The notes: generated by a model not told the origin, from the sequence alone. 64,000 nucleotides of DNA from Xanthomarina sp035306605 (GCA_035306605.1 DATGNR010000047.1), one strand, 5' to 3'. Shown: positions 34,688-42,770, counted from the first letter of the stretch. A program made the numbers and translations.

Positions 34688-35706
34688 TGCAACGTACACG
34701 GACATTTACCGATAAATTTTTCCTGGTTTTAAAAGGCTTGGGAATGGGAGCTGCCAATAAAGTTCCCGGAGTTTCCGGTGGTGTTGTTGCTTTTGTTGCT
34801 GGATTTTATGAAGAGTTTATTTATTCCCTACAGAAAGTAAATGGAAAGGCCTATAAGCTTCTTATAAATAGGCGCTTTAAAAGTTTCTACCAATATATTA
34901 ACGGACGCTTCTTAAGTTTACTATTCTTTGGAATGATCGTCAGTTATTTTAGTATATCTAAACTATTAGATTATTTAATTAAGCACTACGAACTCTATGT
35001 TTGGAGTGTATTCTTCGGAATGATTATTGGCTCAATTTATTACATAAGCAAAGATTTTAAAGATTGGAATTATAAAACCTACATGTCACTAGGAATAGGA
35101 ACTCTTATAGGTTTAAGTATTAGCTTTTTAGACCCTGCAACAGAAAACGACAACCTTTTATTTGTATTCTTCTGTGGAATTATTAGTGTTTCTGGCATGA
35201 CATTACCTGGATTTTCAGGCTCCTTTATTCTCATAATTCTTGGTAACTATGTACTTCTTTTGGTCGATTCGGTAAATGCTTTATACGACACTTTTGCTGA
35301 AATAATAACAGGGGACTTTAGCGTTATCGAAAATAAGGAACGACTAAGAATGCTTAAAGTTTTAGCCGTATTTACACTAGGATCTGCAGTTGGTTTAGTT
35401 ACTTTTTCGCATATTTTAAGTTATATTTTAAAACACTACAAAAGCATAACCATCTCAGCTATTATAGGTTTTATTGTGGGCTCTCTTGGTGTGGTTTGGC
35501 CTTGGAAAAAAACCATTTTAAAAATGGATACTCAAGGACAGTATATACTAGACTCATCCGGACGAACCATTATTGAAAATTATAAACGATATATACCAGA
35601 ACTACAAAGCGATACATACTTTGCAATAGCTTATATTGTTTTTGGCATTTTCATTGTTCTTGCCTTAGAACGATATGGACGAATAACTAGAAAAACCGAT
35701 GGATAA
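34687..35706 (+). CDS. DUF368 membrane protein (polyprenyl-phosphate translocase, second copy)
   Basis: 339 residues. Same architecture as its neighbour: GLGMGAANKVPGVSGGVVAFVAGFY and MTLPGFSGSFILIILGNY. It differs by Asn in place of Asp in the first loop (AANKVPG versus AADAVPG), so the two copies may not be equivalent. Its last eight bases overlap the aroE start. A role in lipid-carrier recycling is inferred from the family. Confidence 0.9.
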   Translation: MQRTRTFTDKFFLVLKGLGMGAANKVPGVSGGVVAFVAGFYEEFIYSLQKVNGKAYKLLINRRFKSFYQYINGRFLSLLFFGMIVSYFSISKLLDYLIKHYELYVWSVFFGMIIGSIYYISKDFKDWNYKTYMSLGIGTLIGLSISFLDPATENDNLLFVFFCGIISVSGMTLPGFSGSFILIILGNYVLLLVDSVNALYDTFAEIITGDFSVIENKERLRMLKVLAVFTLGSAVGLVTFSHILSYILKHYKSITISAIIGFIVGSLGVVWPWKKTILKMDTQGQYILDSSGRTIIENYKRYIPELQSDTYFAIAYIVFGIFIVLALERYGRITRKTDG

Positions 35707-36436
35707 ATTTGGTCTTATAGGGAAAAATATTTCATACTCCTTCTCCAAAGAATATTTTAAAAACAAATTTAAAAACGAAGGAATTTTAAATGCTTCCTAC
35801 GAGAATTTCGATATTCAGAATATATCAGAATTTCCGAACATCTTAAAAAGCAATCCATATATAAAAGGTCTAAACGTAACCATTCCTTATAAAGAAATTA
35901 TAATTCCTTTCTTAGATGAAATGGATGAAAAAGCCTCAAAAATTGGAGCAGTAAATACAATCAAAGTTTTAAATAACGGAAAACTAAAAGGCTACAATAC
36001 AGATTATTTTGGATTTTCAAAATCCTTAAAACCCCAAATTAAGCCAATACATAAAAAAGCCTTAATTTTAGGAACAGGTGGAGCCAGCAAAGCAATAAAA
36101 TACGCTTTGGAAGAACTTAACATAGAATGTGCCTTCGTATCAAGAAATTCTTCCAAAGAAACAGAATACACATACAAATCCTTGTCTGAAGAGGTTATAA
36201 GAACCCATCAAATAATTATCAACTGCACGCCATTAGGCACCTATCCTAAAATAGACGAATGTCCTAACATTCCATACCAAGCCATTTCAAATACTCATAT
36301 TTTGTTCGACTTAATCTACAATCCAGAGGAAACAAAATTTCTGAAATTAGGAAAAAACAGAAAAGCCACATGCATAAATGGCCTTAAGATGTTAATATTT
36401 CAAGCAGACAAAGCTTGGGATATATGGAATTCATAA
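35699..36436 (+). CDS. aroE: Shikimate dehydrogenase
   Basis: 245 residues. NADPH-dependent reduction of dehydroshikimate in aromatic synthesis. FGLIGKNISYSFSKEYF binds shikimate, NVTIPYKEIIIPFLDEMDEKASKIGAVNTI contains the catalytic Lys and Asp region, LILGTGGASKAIKYAL is the NADP loop, and NGLKMLIFQADKAWDIW the C-terminal motif. Length is slightly short of the usual 270. It is coupled to the upstream DUF368 gene by overlap; no biochemical link is known. Confidence 0.94.
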   Translation: MDKFGLIGKNISYSFSKEYFKNKFKNEGILNASYENFDIQNISEFPNILKSNPYIKGLNVTIPYKEIIIPFLDEMDEKASKIGAVNTIKVLNNGKLKGYNTDYFGFSKSLKPQIKPIHKKALILGTGGASKAIKYALEELNIECAFVSRNSSKETEYTYKSLSEEVIRTHQIIINCTPLGTYPKIDECPNIPYQAISNTHILFDLIYNPEETKFLKLGKNRKATCINGLKMLIFQADKAWDIWNS

Positions 36437-36538
36437 TATCATTTTAAAAGAAATAAAAACGGGAAGCCTTTGTAAATAATACAGTTGTTACTATCTTTAA
36501 CGCTAGAGTATTTTTTTACGAACCATAACATTTTAAAA

Positions 36539-38461
36539 ATGTCAGAGCAAGATAACCTGCAAGATGCAGACGGAAAGAAGGAATTAACAGTTTCAGTTGA
36601 AAACAATGAAAATTCTACAGTACAAATAGAAGAAGTTACCTCAGGAGTGGAGGAAAAAGAAAATGACGATAAAGTAATTTCTGAAATCGAAGAATCTAAT
36701 GCTGAAGACGCTGAAGATGAAGGCAGTGTAGATAGACATAGTATTGATAAAAAAGACTATGAAAAAATGTCATTGGAAGCTTTGGCTGACGAGTTAGAAC
36801 AATTGTTGAAAAACCATAAAGTTCAAGCCATTAAATCTCATGTTGAAGAGATTAGAAGTGAATTTAAATCGAAGTTTAGCACTCTTTTAGACGAAAAGAA
36901 AGAAGAATTTTTAAACGACGGTGGAAATGAAATTGACTTTTATTACTCCAACCCTACGCAAAATCGCTATAAAGATGCTATTAAAGAGTATCGTACCAAA
37001 CTCAATGCACATTATAAAAGTTTGGAAACAAGCTTAAAAGAAAACTTGGCCGAACGTCTGGAGATAATTGAAGAAATTAAAGGGTTAATTAATGTTGAAG
37101 AAAACATAAATACAACCTATAAACACTTTAAAGATTTACAAGAAAGATGGCGAAATGCTGGTCCAATTCCAAGAGATAAATACAATAATGCTTGGAACAC
37201 ATACCATCATCATGTAGAGATATTTTATGACTTTTTACATTTAAATCGCGATTTACGAGATTTAGACTTTAAGCATAACTTAGAACAAAAAACTAAAATT
37301 ATTGAACGTGCTGAAGAATTAGCACAAGACGATAATTTAAACAGAGCCTTTAGAGAGCTACAGGTTTTACACAAAATGTGGAAAGAAGAACTTGGCCCTG
37401 TTGACAAGGAATATCGAGAAGAAATATGGCAGCGCTTTAAAGCAGCAACCAAGAAAATTCACGACAAACGTCAAGTGTATTTCGATCAACTGGATAAGGA
37501 ATATGAAAAAAACCTAGAGACCAAACAAGCCATTATAGATAAAATAAAAACGTTAGGGGAAAAAGGTGCTAAAACCCATAGCGAATGGCAAAAGAAAATT
37601 AAAGAAATTGAAGCTTTAAGAAATGAGTTTTTTGAAGCTGGAAAAGTCCCTATTAAGGTAAATGAAGCTACTTGGTCTGCTTTTAAAACAGCTGTTAGAA
37701 GTTTTAATAAAAAGAAAAACGCTTATTACAAGGATCTAAAAAAGGACCAATACGACAATCTTCAGAAGAAATTGGATTTAATTAAAATTGCTGAAGACAA
37801 TAAAGATAGTGACGATTTTGAAGTTACCACTCCTTTGATGAAAAAGATTCAAAACGATTGGAAGAAAATTGGACACGTACCTAGAAAAAATAGTGACAAG
37901 ATTTGGAATCAATTTAAATCGGCTTGCAACCACTACTTCGATAAAATAAATGCTGCCAAAAACGAGGCTAACAAAGAAGAGGTAGAAGCATACGAAACTA
38001 AAGTTAAGTTGCTAGAGGAAATAAAAAATTTAGAACTTTCTGGCAATAAGGAAACAGATTTAGAAACCATTAAAAAGCACATAGACCAATGGAAGTCTAT
38101 TGGAAATGTTCCTTCAAACAAACGATATATTGAAGGTAAACTAAATAAAACACTAGATGCTTATTTTAAAAGTTTGAAATTAAACAAAACCGAAGCAGAA
38201 CTTATAAAATTTGAAAACAAACTTGAGGTTTTAAACAATTCTGATGATTCTAGACACTTAGATAATGAACGATCGTTTATTAGTAAAAAAATTAATGAGG
38301 TTAAAGCAGAAATCAATCAGCTGGAAAACAACTTGCAGTTTTTTACTAACGTAGATGAAAGCAATCCTGTAGTTAAAGATGTTATGGATACTATTAAAAA
38401 ACATAAAGATACTTTAGCTCTTTGGAAAACTAAACTTAAAAAGATTAAAGAGTTGTATTAG
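36539..38461 (+). CDS. DUF349 repeat protein
   Basis: 640 residues from the ATG at 36539; a longer frame back to 36485 has an unlikely start. An acidic, low-complexity N-terminus (1-90) is followed by five or more DUF349 helical repeats, each with a core like LQERWRNAGPIPRDKYNNAWNTYHHH, MWKEELGPVDKEYREEIWQRFKAA and WKKIGHVPRKNSDKIWNQFKSA, and a coiled coil at the end. The W-K-x-G-P-V-P-R motif is the hallmark. Function is not established. It ends at a large inverted repeat. Confidence 0.9.
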   Translation: MSEQDNLQDADGKKELTVSVENNENSTVQIEEVTSGVEEKENDDKVISEIEESNAEDAEDEGSVDRHSIDKKDYEKMSLEALADELEQLLKNHKVQAIKSHVEEIRSEFKSKFSTLLDEKKEEFLNDGGNEIDFYYSNPTQNRYKDAIKEYRTKLNAHYKSLETSLKENLAERLEIIEEIKGLINVEENINTTYKHFKDLQERWRNAGPIPRDKYNNAWNTYHHHVEIFYDFLHLNRDLRDLDFKHNLEQKTKIIERAEELAQDDNLNRAFRELQVLHKMWKEELGPVDKEYREEIWQRFKAATKKIHDKRQVYFDQLDKEYEKNLETKQAIIDKIKTLGEKGAKTHSEWQKKIKEIEALRNEFFEAGKVPIKVNEATWSAFKTAVRSFNKKKNAYYKDLKKDQYDNLQKKLDLIKIAEDNKDSDDFEVTTPLMKKIQNDWKKIGHVPRKNSDKIWNQFKSACNHYFDKINAAKNEANKEEVEAYETKVKLLEEIKNLELSGNKETDLETIKKHIDQWKSIGNVPSNKRYIEGKLNKTLDAYFKSLKLNKTEAELIKFENKLEVLNNSDDSRHLDNERSFISKKINEVKAEINQLENNLQFFTNVDESNPVVKDVMDTIKKHKDTLALWKTKLKKIKELY

Positions 38462-38485
38462 AATACACAAGTACTGTAAAATATT

Positions 38486-38533
38486 AAATCCTATTTATTG
38501 AATAAAGTAAGCACTTATTCATAAATAGGATTT
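38486..38533 (+). repeat. 20-base inverted repeat after the DUF349 gene (possible terminator)
   Basis: AAATCCTATTTATTGAATAA (38486-38505) is the reverse complement of the segment at 38515-38533 except for one missing A, around the loop AGTAAGCAC. The stem is longer than usual terminators here but no T run follows, so transcript protection or processing is as likely as termination. The next 20 bases repeat CTAACTAAA twice. Confidence 0.65.
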
Positions 38534-38754
38534 AAACTAACTAAACTAACTAAATCGTTATTCTTTTCCCAACTAAAAAATAACCTTCTTATAATTTTGA
38601 ATGGCAACTTTATAGGTAAGAACTTAAGCTATTAATCTACTACTTATGAAAGAAAATAGCCATTCAATTACTTTATATACGTGTAGAAAACGTATTTGGA
38701 CTACTTTAAGTCGAAAAATTTACATTATTTCTTCATAATTGGAGCAATAATCTC
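38534..38754. other. Intergenic stretch with no recognised gene
   Basis: Part of a 381-base gap between the DUF349 gene and mazG. No open frame of note, no exact -7 element and no RNA fold was recognised in this part. A 28-codon minus-strand frame ends at 38725 but has no start or partner and is not called. Confidence 0.4.
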
Positions 38755-38811
38755 GAAAATATCAGATTTTCCAATTACATATTTTGATTTCGCTTTGCTT
38801 CCTCCCAAAAT
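38755..38811. repeat. 57-base direct repeat, copy 1 (duplicated mazG 3' end)
   Basis: Identical to 38823-38879 except at two adjacent bases near its left end (38761-38762); 49 bases (38763-38811) are perfect. It carries the last 37 bases of mazG coding sequence plus sequence downstream of it, 68 bases away from the real mazG end. Confidence 0.9.
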
Positions 38812-38822
38812 TTAGGATAATT

Positions 38823-38879
38823 GAAAATCACAGATTTTCCAATTACATATTTTGATTTCGCTTTGCTTCCTCCCAAAAT
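38823..38879. repeat. 57-base direct repeat, copy 2 (inside the mazG 3' end)
   Basis: Overlaps the mazG stop (38843-38845) and the codons for FWEEAKRNQNM. The left end also forms a short hairpin GAAAATC-ACA-GATTTTC (38823-38839), followed on the minus strand by A/T sequence, which may end mazG transcription. Confidence 0.9.
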
Positions 38880-39625
38880 ACATCCATTTCAGAGAGGGTC
38901 ATGTCTTTTAAGTTTTTATTCAAAGCTTTTGCCTTGGCTTCTAAATATTGAAAACGTTTTGAGAATTTCTTATTAGTTCGTTCCAGTGCATTTTCAGGAT
39001 TGATTTTTAAAAACCTTGCATAATTAACCAAAGAAAACAAAACATCTCCAAATTCAGCTTCCATAGCATCCATATTGCCATTCTTAACTTCATGTTTAAA
39101 TTCAGTTAGCTCCTCCTCTACTTTTCCCCATACTTGATTCGGTTCTTCCCAATCAAAGCCGACTCCTGCAACTTTATCCTGAATTCTACTTGCTTTTACT
39201 AGAGCAGGCAAGCTTCTAGGAACACCTTCTAATACGCTAGTTTTTCCTTCTTTTAATTTTAATTTCTCCCAATTACGTTTCACTTCCTCTTCATCCTCAA
39301 CAACTACATCACTATAAATATGTGGATGCCTAGATATTAACTTATCACAAATACTATTACAAACATCGGCAATATCAAAATGCTTGGTTTCGCTACCTAT
39401 TTTAGAGTAAAACACGATATGTAACAAAACATCTCCCAATTCTTTCTTTACTTCTTCTAGATTTTTATCCAAAATGGCATCTCCAAGCTCGTAAGTCTCT
39501 TCAATAGTTAAATGCCTTAAACTTTCCATGGTTTGTTTTCTATCCCAAGGACATTGTTCACGTAACTCGTCCATAATGGTTAATAAACGATCGAAAGCCT
39601 TTAGTTGATTTTGTCTAGAATTCAT
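38843..39625 (-). CDS. mazG: Nucleoside triphosphate pyrophosphohydrolase MazG
   Basis: 260 residues with two MazG domains. First: CPWDRKQTMESLRHLTIEETYELGDAIL and EVKKELGDVLLHIVFYSKI supply the Glu/Asp metal ligands (E-x2-E, E-x2-D). Second: WGKVEEELTEFKHEV and MEAEFGDVLFSLVNYAR. It hydrolyses (d)NTPs to monophosphates and can lower ppGpp and damaged nucleotides. Last gene of a minus-strand ruvX...def-DUF5606-mazG group. Its final codons lie in the duplicated 57-base segment, so the exact C-terminus may be recent. Confidence 0.95.
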   Translation of the reverse strand: MNSRQNQLKAFDRLLTIMDELREQCPWDRKQTMESLRHLTIEETYELGDAILDKNLEEVKKELGDVLLHIVFYSKIGSETKHFDIADVCNSICDKLISRHPHIYSDVVVEDEEEVKRNWEKLKLKEGKTSVLEGVPRSLPALVKASRIQDKVAGVGFDWEEPNQVWGKVEEELTEFKHEVKNGNMDAMEAEFGDVLFSLVNYARFLKINPENALERTNKKFSKRFQYLEAKAKALNKNLKDMTLSEMDVFWEEAKRNQNM

Positions 39626-39681
39626 TTGTGCTCTTTTTATAAAATTAAAATTTTTAACAAGAATAATGGGTAATGTAAAAC

Positions 39682-39709
39682 AAAAAAATCTAGCATTTGG
39701 TGCTAGATT
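39682..39709 (-). terminator. Terminator between the DUF5606 gene and mazG
   Basis: AATCTAGCA (39687-39695), loop TTTGG, TGCTAGATT (39701-39709); on the minus strand a run of seven T follows. On the plus strand it is also followed by T, but no gene faces that way. Confidence 0.85.
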
Positions 39710-39737
39710 CTTTTGTTTGATGATATTCGAAAATATA

Positions 39738-40157
39738 CTATTCTTCTTCGTCTGAAACAGTTGCTTCTACTTCAAAATCTAACATATCATGTTTTTGAAG
39801 TAGGTTATACCACTGAATCACTTTTTTGATATCGCTTGGGTATACACGATCCTCATCGTAATCTGGTAAAATTTCAAAGAAGTACTCTTCTAAAACATCT
39901 TTACTGTCTTTATGACTAACAGAGGTTGCTTTTCCGTTTTCTTTCTCTTTAATTTTACTAAGAACCTGACGTAATGGAACTTCTTCCGTTAAGGTGTAAA
40001 TTGCTATTTCGCTTAATACACTAACATTTTGATGAATGTTTACTGACAGTCTTTTTTTATCTAATAAAGATTCTGCAATAAATCCACCACGAGTTTGTGT
40101 AATCAATTTATACAATCCTGGTTTTCCTGAAATGGCCAATACTTTTTCTAAACTCAT
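39738..40157 (-). CDS. DUF5606 family protein
   Basis: 139 residues, acidic C-terminus, no export signal. The N-terminal MSLEKVLAISGKPGLYKLITQTRGGFIAESL and the following beta-strands match a small Bacteroidota-specific family (DUF5606) found between def and mazG; the name is from memory of that family. The mid part YEEYFFEILPDYDEDRVYPSDIKKVIQWYNLL suggests an alpha/beta fold. Function unknown. A terminator follows it, so mazG probably has separate expression. Confidence 0.85.
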   Translation of the reverse strand: MSLEKVLAISGKPGLYKLITQTRGGFIAESLLDKKRLSVNIHQNVSVLSEIAIYTLTEEVPLRQVLSKIKEKENGKATSVSHKDSKDVLEEYFFEILPDYDEDRVYPSDIKKVIQWYNLLQKHDMLDFEVEATVSDEEE

Positions 40158-40210
40158 AATTTCTTTTTAAGGAGCGCAAATATGCTACGTTTGTTATATT
40201 AAAACAAATA

Positions 40211-40801
40211 TTATCGTTTCTTTTTTTGATTAGGAAAACGCATTCTGTAATCGACGTTTATTTTGCCTTTTGAAATGTTTGTCAGTTTTCCTTTTATTAA
40301 TCGTTTTTTTAAGACTGAAAGTTTATCTGTAAATAAAATCCCTTCAATATGATCGTATTCATGCTGAATAACACGAGCTATTAAGCCGTCGAAATTTTCA
40401 ACATGCTTTACAAAATTTTCATCTTGATACTCTATTGTTATTTTAGGTTTTCTAAAAACATCCTCTCTAACATCTGGTATACTTAAGCAACCTTCATTAA
40501 ATGCCCACTCGTCACCTTCCTCGTTAGTAATTTTGGCATTTATAAACGTACGTTTAAACCCTTTTAAAGCCTCTTGTTCCTCTGGAGATAATTCTTCATC
40601 TTCAGCAAATGGAGTAGTATCCACAACAAATAACCTAATTGGTAAACCAATTTGAGGAGCTGCAAGACCTACACCAAAGGCGCCTTTCATGGTTTCATAC
40701 ATGTTATCTATTAGTTCCGATAATTTAGGATAGTCTTTGGTAATCTCCTCGCTAGTTTTCTTTAAAACAGGATCGCCATAAGCTACAATAGGTAATATCA
40801 T
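40211..40801 (-). CDS. def: Peptide deformylase
   Basis: 196 residues from the ATG at 40799-40801 (MILPIVAYGDPVLKK); a longer frame to 40837 crosses the promoter element. Removes the formyl group from nascent proteins. The three motifs are intact: GVGLAAPQIG (43-52), EGCLSIP with Cys105, and QHEYDHIEG with His147, Glu148 and His151. Length is usual for the group. It has its own promoter and is 53 bases upstream of the DUF5606 gene. Confidence 0.96.
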   Translation of the reverse strand: MILPIVAYGDPVLKKTSEEITKDYPKLSELIDNMYETMKGAFGVGLAAPQIGLPIRLFVVDTTPFAEDEELSPEEQEALKGFKRTFINAKITNEEGDEWAFNEGCLSIPDVREDVFRKPKITIEYQDENFVKHVENFDGLIARVIQHEYDHIEGILFTDKLSVLKKRLIKGKLTNISKGKINVDYRMRFPNQKKKR

Positions 40802-40826
40802 TATATATTTTTTGAAAATTTCGTTG

Positions 40827-40834
40827 CAAAAATA
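40827..40834 (-). promoter_or_regulatory. -7 element of def
   Basis: TATTTTTG on the minus strand, exact TAnnTTTG, 25 bases before the ATG and just after the preceding terminator. Confidence 0.55.
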
Positions 40835-40850
40835 CAATCTTTAATTTAGA

Positions 40851-40885
40851 TATATAAAAAACTCCCCTTTTAAAAGAGGAGTTTT
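40851..40885 (-). terminator. Terminator of the small secreted-protein gene
   Basis: AAAACTCC (40858-40865) pairs with GGAGTTTT (40878-40885); the inside, CTTTTAAAAG, is itself self-complementary. On the minus strand a T-rich run follows. The outer arms nearly match those of the terminator at 41386. Confidence 0.8.
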
Positions 40886-40914
40886 AACTTATATTTAATT
40901 CAAAATTTAACTAC

Positions 40915-41148
40915 TTAACAGATTTTACTTTTTTCTGCAACAAAGAATAAATCCACTTCCCCTTTTATTTTGGAGTTGATTTTAGTATTCAAAATATCTT
41001 TTTTCTTAGAAACCAACTCTAATTCTACCATTGACATACTGGCTACTATTTTTACTGGAGAAATAGTGTGCAACTCAATCTGTGATTGGGAATTCATTTG
41101 AAAAATGGATGAAAAAGCAATAAAAATTAATATTATAGGTAATCTCAT
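40915..41148 (-). CDS. Small secreted protein, unknown function
   Basis: 77 residues. A signal peptide (MRLPIILIFIAFSSIFQMNSQS) is followed by about 55 residues, alternating hydrophobic and polar, ending in two Lys, Ile and Cys. No family is recognised. It is an isolated unit with its own -7 element and terminator, sitting between def and a T9SS cargo gene, where related genomes usually have ruvX directly upstream of def (my recollection). Could be real or a degrading secreted-protein gene. Confidence 0.6.
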   Translation of the reverse strand: MRLPIILIFIAFSSIFQMNSQSQIELHTISPVKIVASMSMVELELVSKKKDILNTKINSKIKGEVDLFFVAEKSKIC

Positions 41149-41174
41149 ATTTACATGACCAATTAATAGCTAAG

Positions 41175-41182
41175 CAAATATA
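41175..41182 (-). promoter_or_regulatory. -7 element of the small secreted-protein gene
   Basis: TATATTTG on the minus strand, exact TAnnTTTG, with TTTT 18 bases upstream as a -33 candidate; 26 bases before the ATG. Confidence 0.55.
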
Positions 41183-41380
41183 ACCTTACTAAACACTATA
41201 AAAAGAATAAATTTGTTGAAAGCCATAGTAAAATCGATAATATGATAAAGAACAATATTTTATCGATAAAAACGTAGTTCTTTATTCATGAAAAAAAGTT
41301 TATTTCTACTAAAGTTACTATACAACAATTGACATTCAGTTTAAAGAAAATAAAACAATCTAAAATCAAGGAAAAAAGCA

Positions 41381-41415
41381 TAAAAAAACTCCTTTTCTTT
41401 ACAAAAAAGGAGTTT
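41381..41415 (-). terminator. Terminator of the T9SS cargo gene
   Basis: AAACTCCTTTT (41386-41396) pairs with AAAAGGAGTTT (41405-41415) around an eight-base loop; seven T follow on the minus strand. Confidence 0.88.
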
Positions 41416-41441
41416 CGATTATCTTTTAGATTTTCAACAAA

Positions 41442-42035
41442 TTATTTCATTATTACAACCTTTTTGGTTGCTATTGAAGATCCGGCCTCAATTTGAATTA
41501 AGTAAACACCATTTGTTAAACTTGAAACGTCTACTTGTTTCTTTCTTAGGTTATCAATTTCGATGCTAAGTAATTTTTTGCCGGTAATATCGAACATACT
41601 TGCTTTTCCTTTAACATTCTCGTTAAACACAAGTTGTATAGTATTTCCAGCCGTTAATGGATTTGGAAAAACTCTTGTTGATTTAATTACTTGATTCACC
41701 ACACTTATAGAAAGAGTTTCTTGAGTAAGACTTCCATTAGTGTACTCACAAGTACCAACACCAAAATCAGCAACGAAAATATTTATATTCGATAATGCAT
41801 CACCTGCTGTTAAGGTGTAAATAGCATAACCCGGTTCACATGTTGTTAGACTAAACTCACTTGCTCCAACCGAAACCATATTAGGTCTCTCATCACAAAT
41901 AGCCGCTCCTGGGCTATAAAAAAAGTAAAGAGCAGATCCGTCTGAAAAGCCTGTTGGGGGACAAAATTGAGAATAAGCAGAATTAAAGCTAAACATTGCC
42001 AAAACCGACAATATTAATAGGTAGTTTTTTTTCAT
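41442..42035 (-). CDS. Secreted protein with T9SS type A sorting domain
   Basis: 197 residues. Signal peptide (MKKNYLLILSVLAMFSFNSAYSQ), a short beta-rich middle of about 90 residues with four Cys (CPPTGFSDG, CDERPN, CEPG, CEYTNG), and a C-terminal Por sorting domain: VFPNPLTAGNTIQLVF, GKASMFDITGKKLLSIEI, VDVSSLTNGVYLIQIEAG, TKKVVIMK. The cargo is exported by the type IX system and attached to the surface. The passenger domain is unknown. Near -7 element (TATATTTA) with TTG 19 bases upstream lies before it. Confidence 0.88.
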   Translation of the reverse strand: MKKNYLLILSVLAMFSFNSAYSQFCPPTGFSDGSALYFFYSPGAAICDERPNMVSVGASEFSLTTCEPGYAIYTLTAGDALSNINIFVADFGVGTCEYTNGSLTQETLSISVVNQVIKSTRVFPNPLTAGNTIQLVFNENVKGKASMFDITGKKLLSIEIDNLRKKQVDVSSLTNGVYLIQIEAGSSIATKKVVIMK

Positions 42036-42183
42036 AAGTTTTCATTTAGATTAATAGTTATGTAAATATATATTAATGGAGAAAAGACACAACAAACCAC
42101 AGATGAACTGACTAAAAATACCGATATATAGTTAAAAATCGTGCGTACAATCGACGAAATGCACTAGCTGAATGACACACCGT

Positions 42184-42594
42184 TCATTTTGAATACAAAT
42201 AATTTTGAAGAATCAAAGTGGCGCTTATCTGATCAACCAACGCCTTATCTTTACGTTTCTTTTTGGACATTCCACTATCTATCATAGTTTGAAATGCCAT
42301 TTTTGAAGTAAACCTTTCGTCCACTCTTTCTATAGGAATATTGGGAAAGGATTTTTTTAGCTTTTCTAAAAACGGAACAATAAGAACCTCACTTTCAGAA
42401 GGTTCATTGTTCATTTGTTTAGGTTCCCCAACAACAAATAATTCCACATTTTCCGAATTTATATAAGCTTTTAGAAACGATAATAATTCAGACGTTGGTA
42501 CCGTTTCAAGTCCTGATGCTATAATTTGCAACTCGTCTGTAACAGCTATTCCTGTTCTTACTTTTCCGTAATCTAAAGCTAGTATTCTTCCCAT
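42184..42594 (-). CDS. ruvX: Putative pre-16S rRNA nuclease / Holliday junction resolvase (YqgF)
   Basis: 136 residues, RNase H-like fold. MGRILALDYGKVRTGIAVTDEL gives the first catalytic Asp, FVVGEPKQMNNEPSE the middle strand, and DERFTSKMAF with KKKRKDKALVDQISATLIL the last acidic residue. YqgF processes the 16S rRNA 5' end and is related to RuvC resolvases. The ATG follows an exact -7 element by only four bases. It is separated from def by two secreted-protein genes. Confidence 0.94.
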   Translation of the reverse strand: MGRILALDYGKVRTGIAVTDELQIIASGLETVPTSELLSFLKAYINSENVELFVVGEPKQMNNEPSESEVLIVPFLEKLKKSFPNIPIERVDERFTSKMAFQTMIDSGMSKKKRKDKALVDQISATLILQNYLYSK

Positions 42595-42598
42595 AGAA

Positions 42599-42606
42599 CA
42601 AAGTTA
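42599..42606 (-). promoter_or_regulatory. -7 element of ruvX, four bases before its ATG
   Basis: TAACTTTG on the minus strand, exact TAnnTTTG. The predicted transcription start coincides with the A of the start codon. Confidence 0.55.
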
Positions 42607-42712
42607 ATATATTAAAATTAAAGACGCATCAACTCCCATTAATAACATCTATAAACATTCAAAACAATATGTATTTTGAATGAATAGACCTTAAAGAATT
42701 CAATTATAACTT

Positions 42713-42762
42713 TATCTTTGCGAAAAGTATTATTAATTAATTTGAATTTCCACAGTCGTGGA
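42713..42762 (+). promoter_or_regulatory. dapD promoter element and leader hairpin
   Basis: TATCTTTG (42713-42720) is an exact -7 element 50 bases before the ATG. The leader then contains the perfect hairpin TCCAC-AGTC-GTGGA (42749-42762), ending eight bases before the start codon, where it could hinder ribosome access. Confidence 0.5.
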
Positions 42763-42770
42763 TAAATATT

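Noticed and set aside
38725..38811. 28-codon minus-strand frame ending in IIAPIMKK
   Set aside because: Protein-like in look but closed upstream by a stop at 38812-38814, with no start codon; too short to support.
41232..41268. Imperfect palindrome around two ATCGATAA-type segments between two secreted-protein genes
   Set aside because: Arms differ by two inserted bases and the sequence is AT-rich; no function can be supported.
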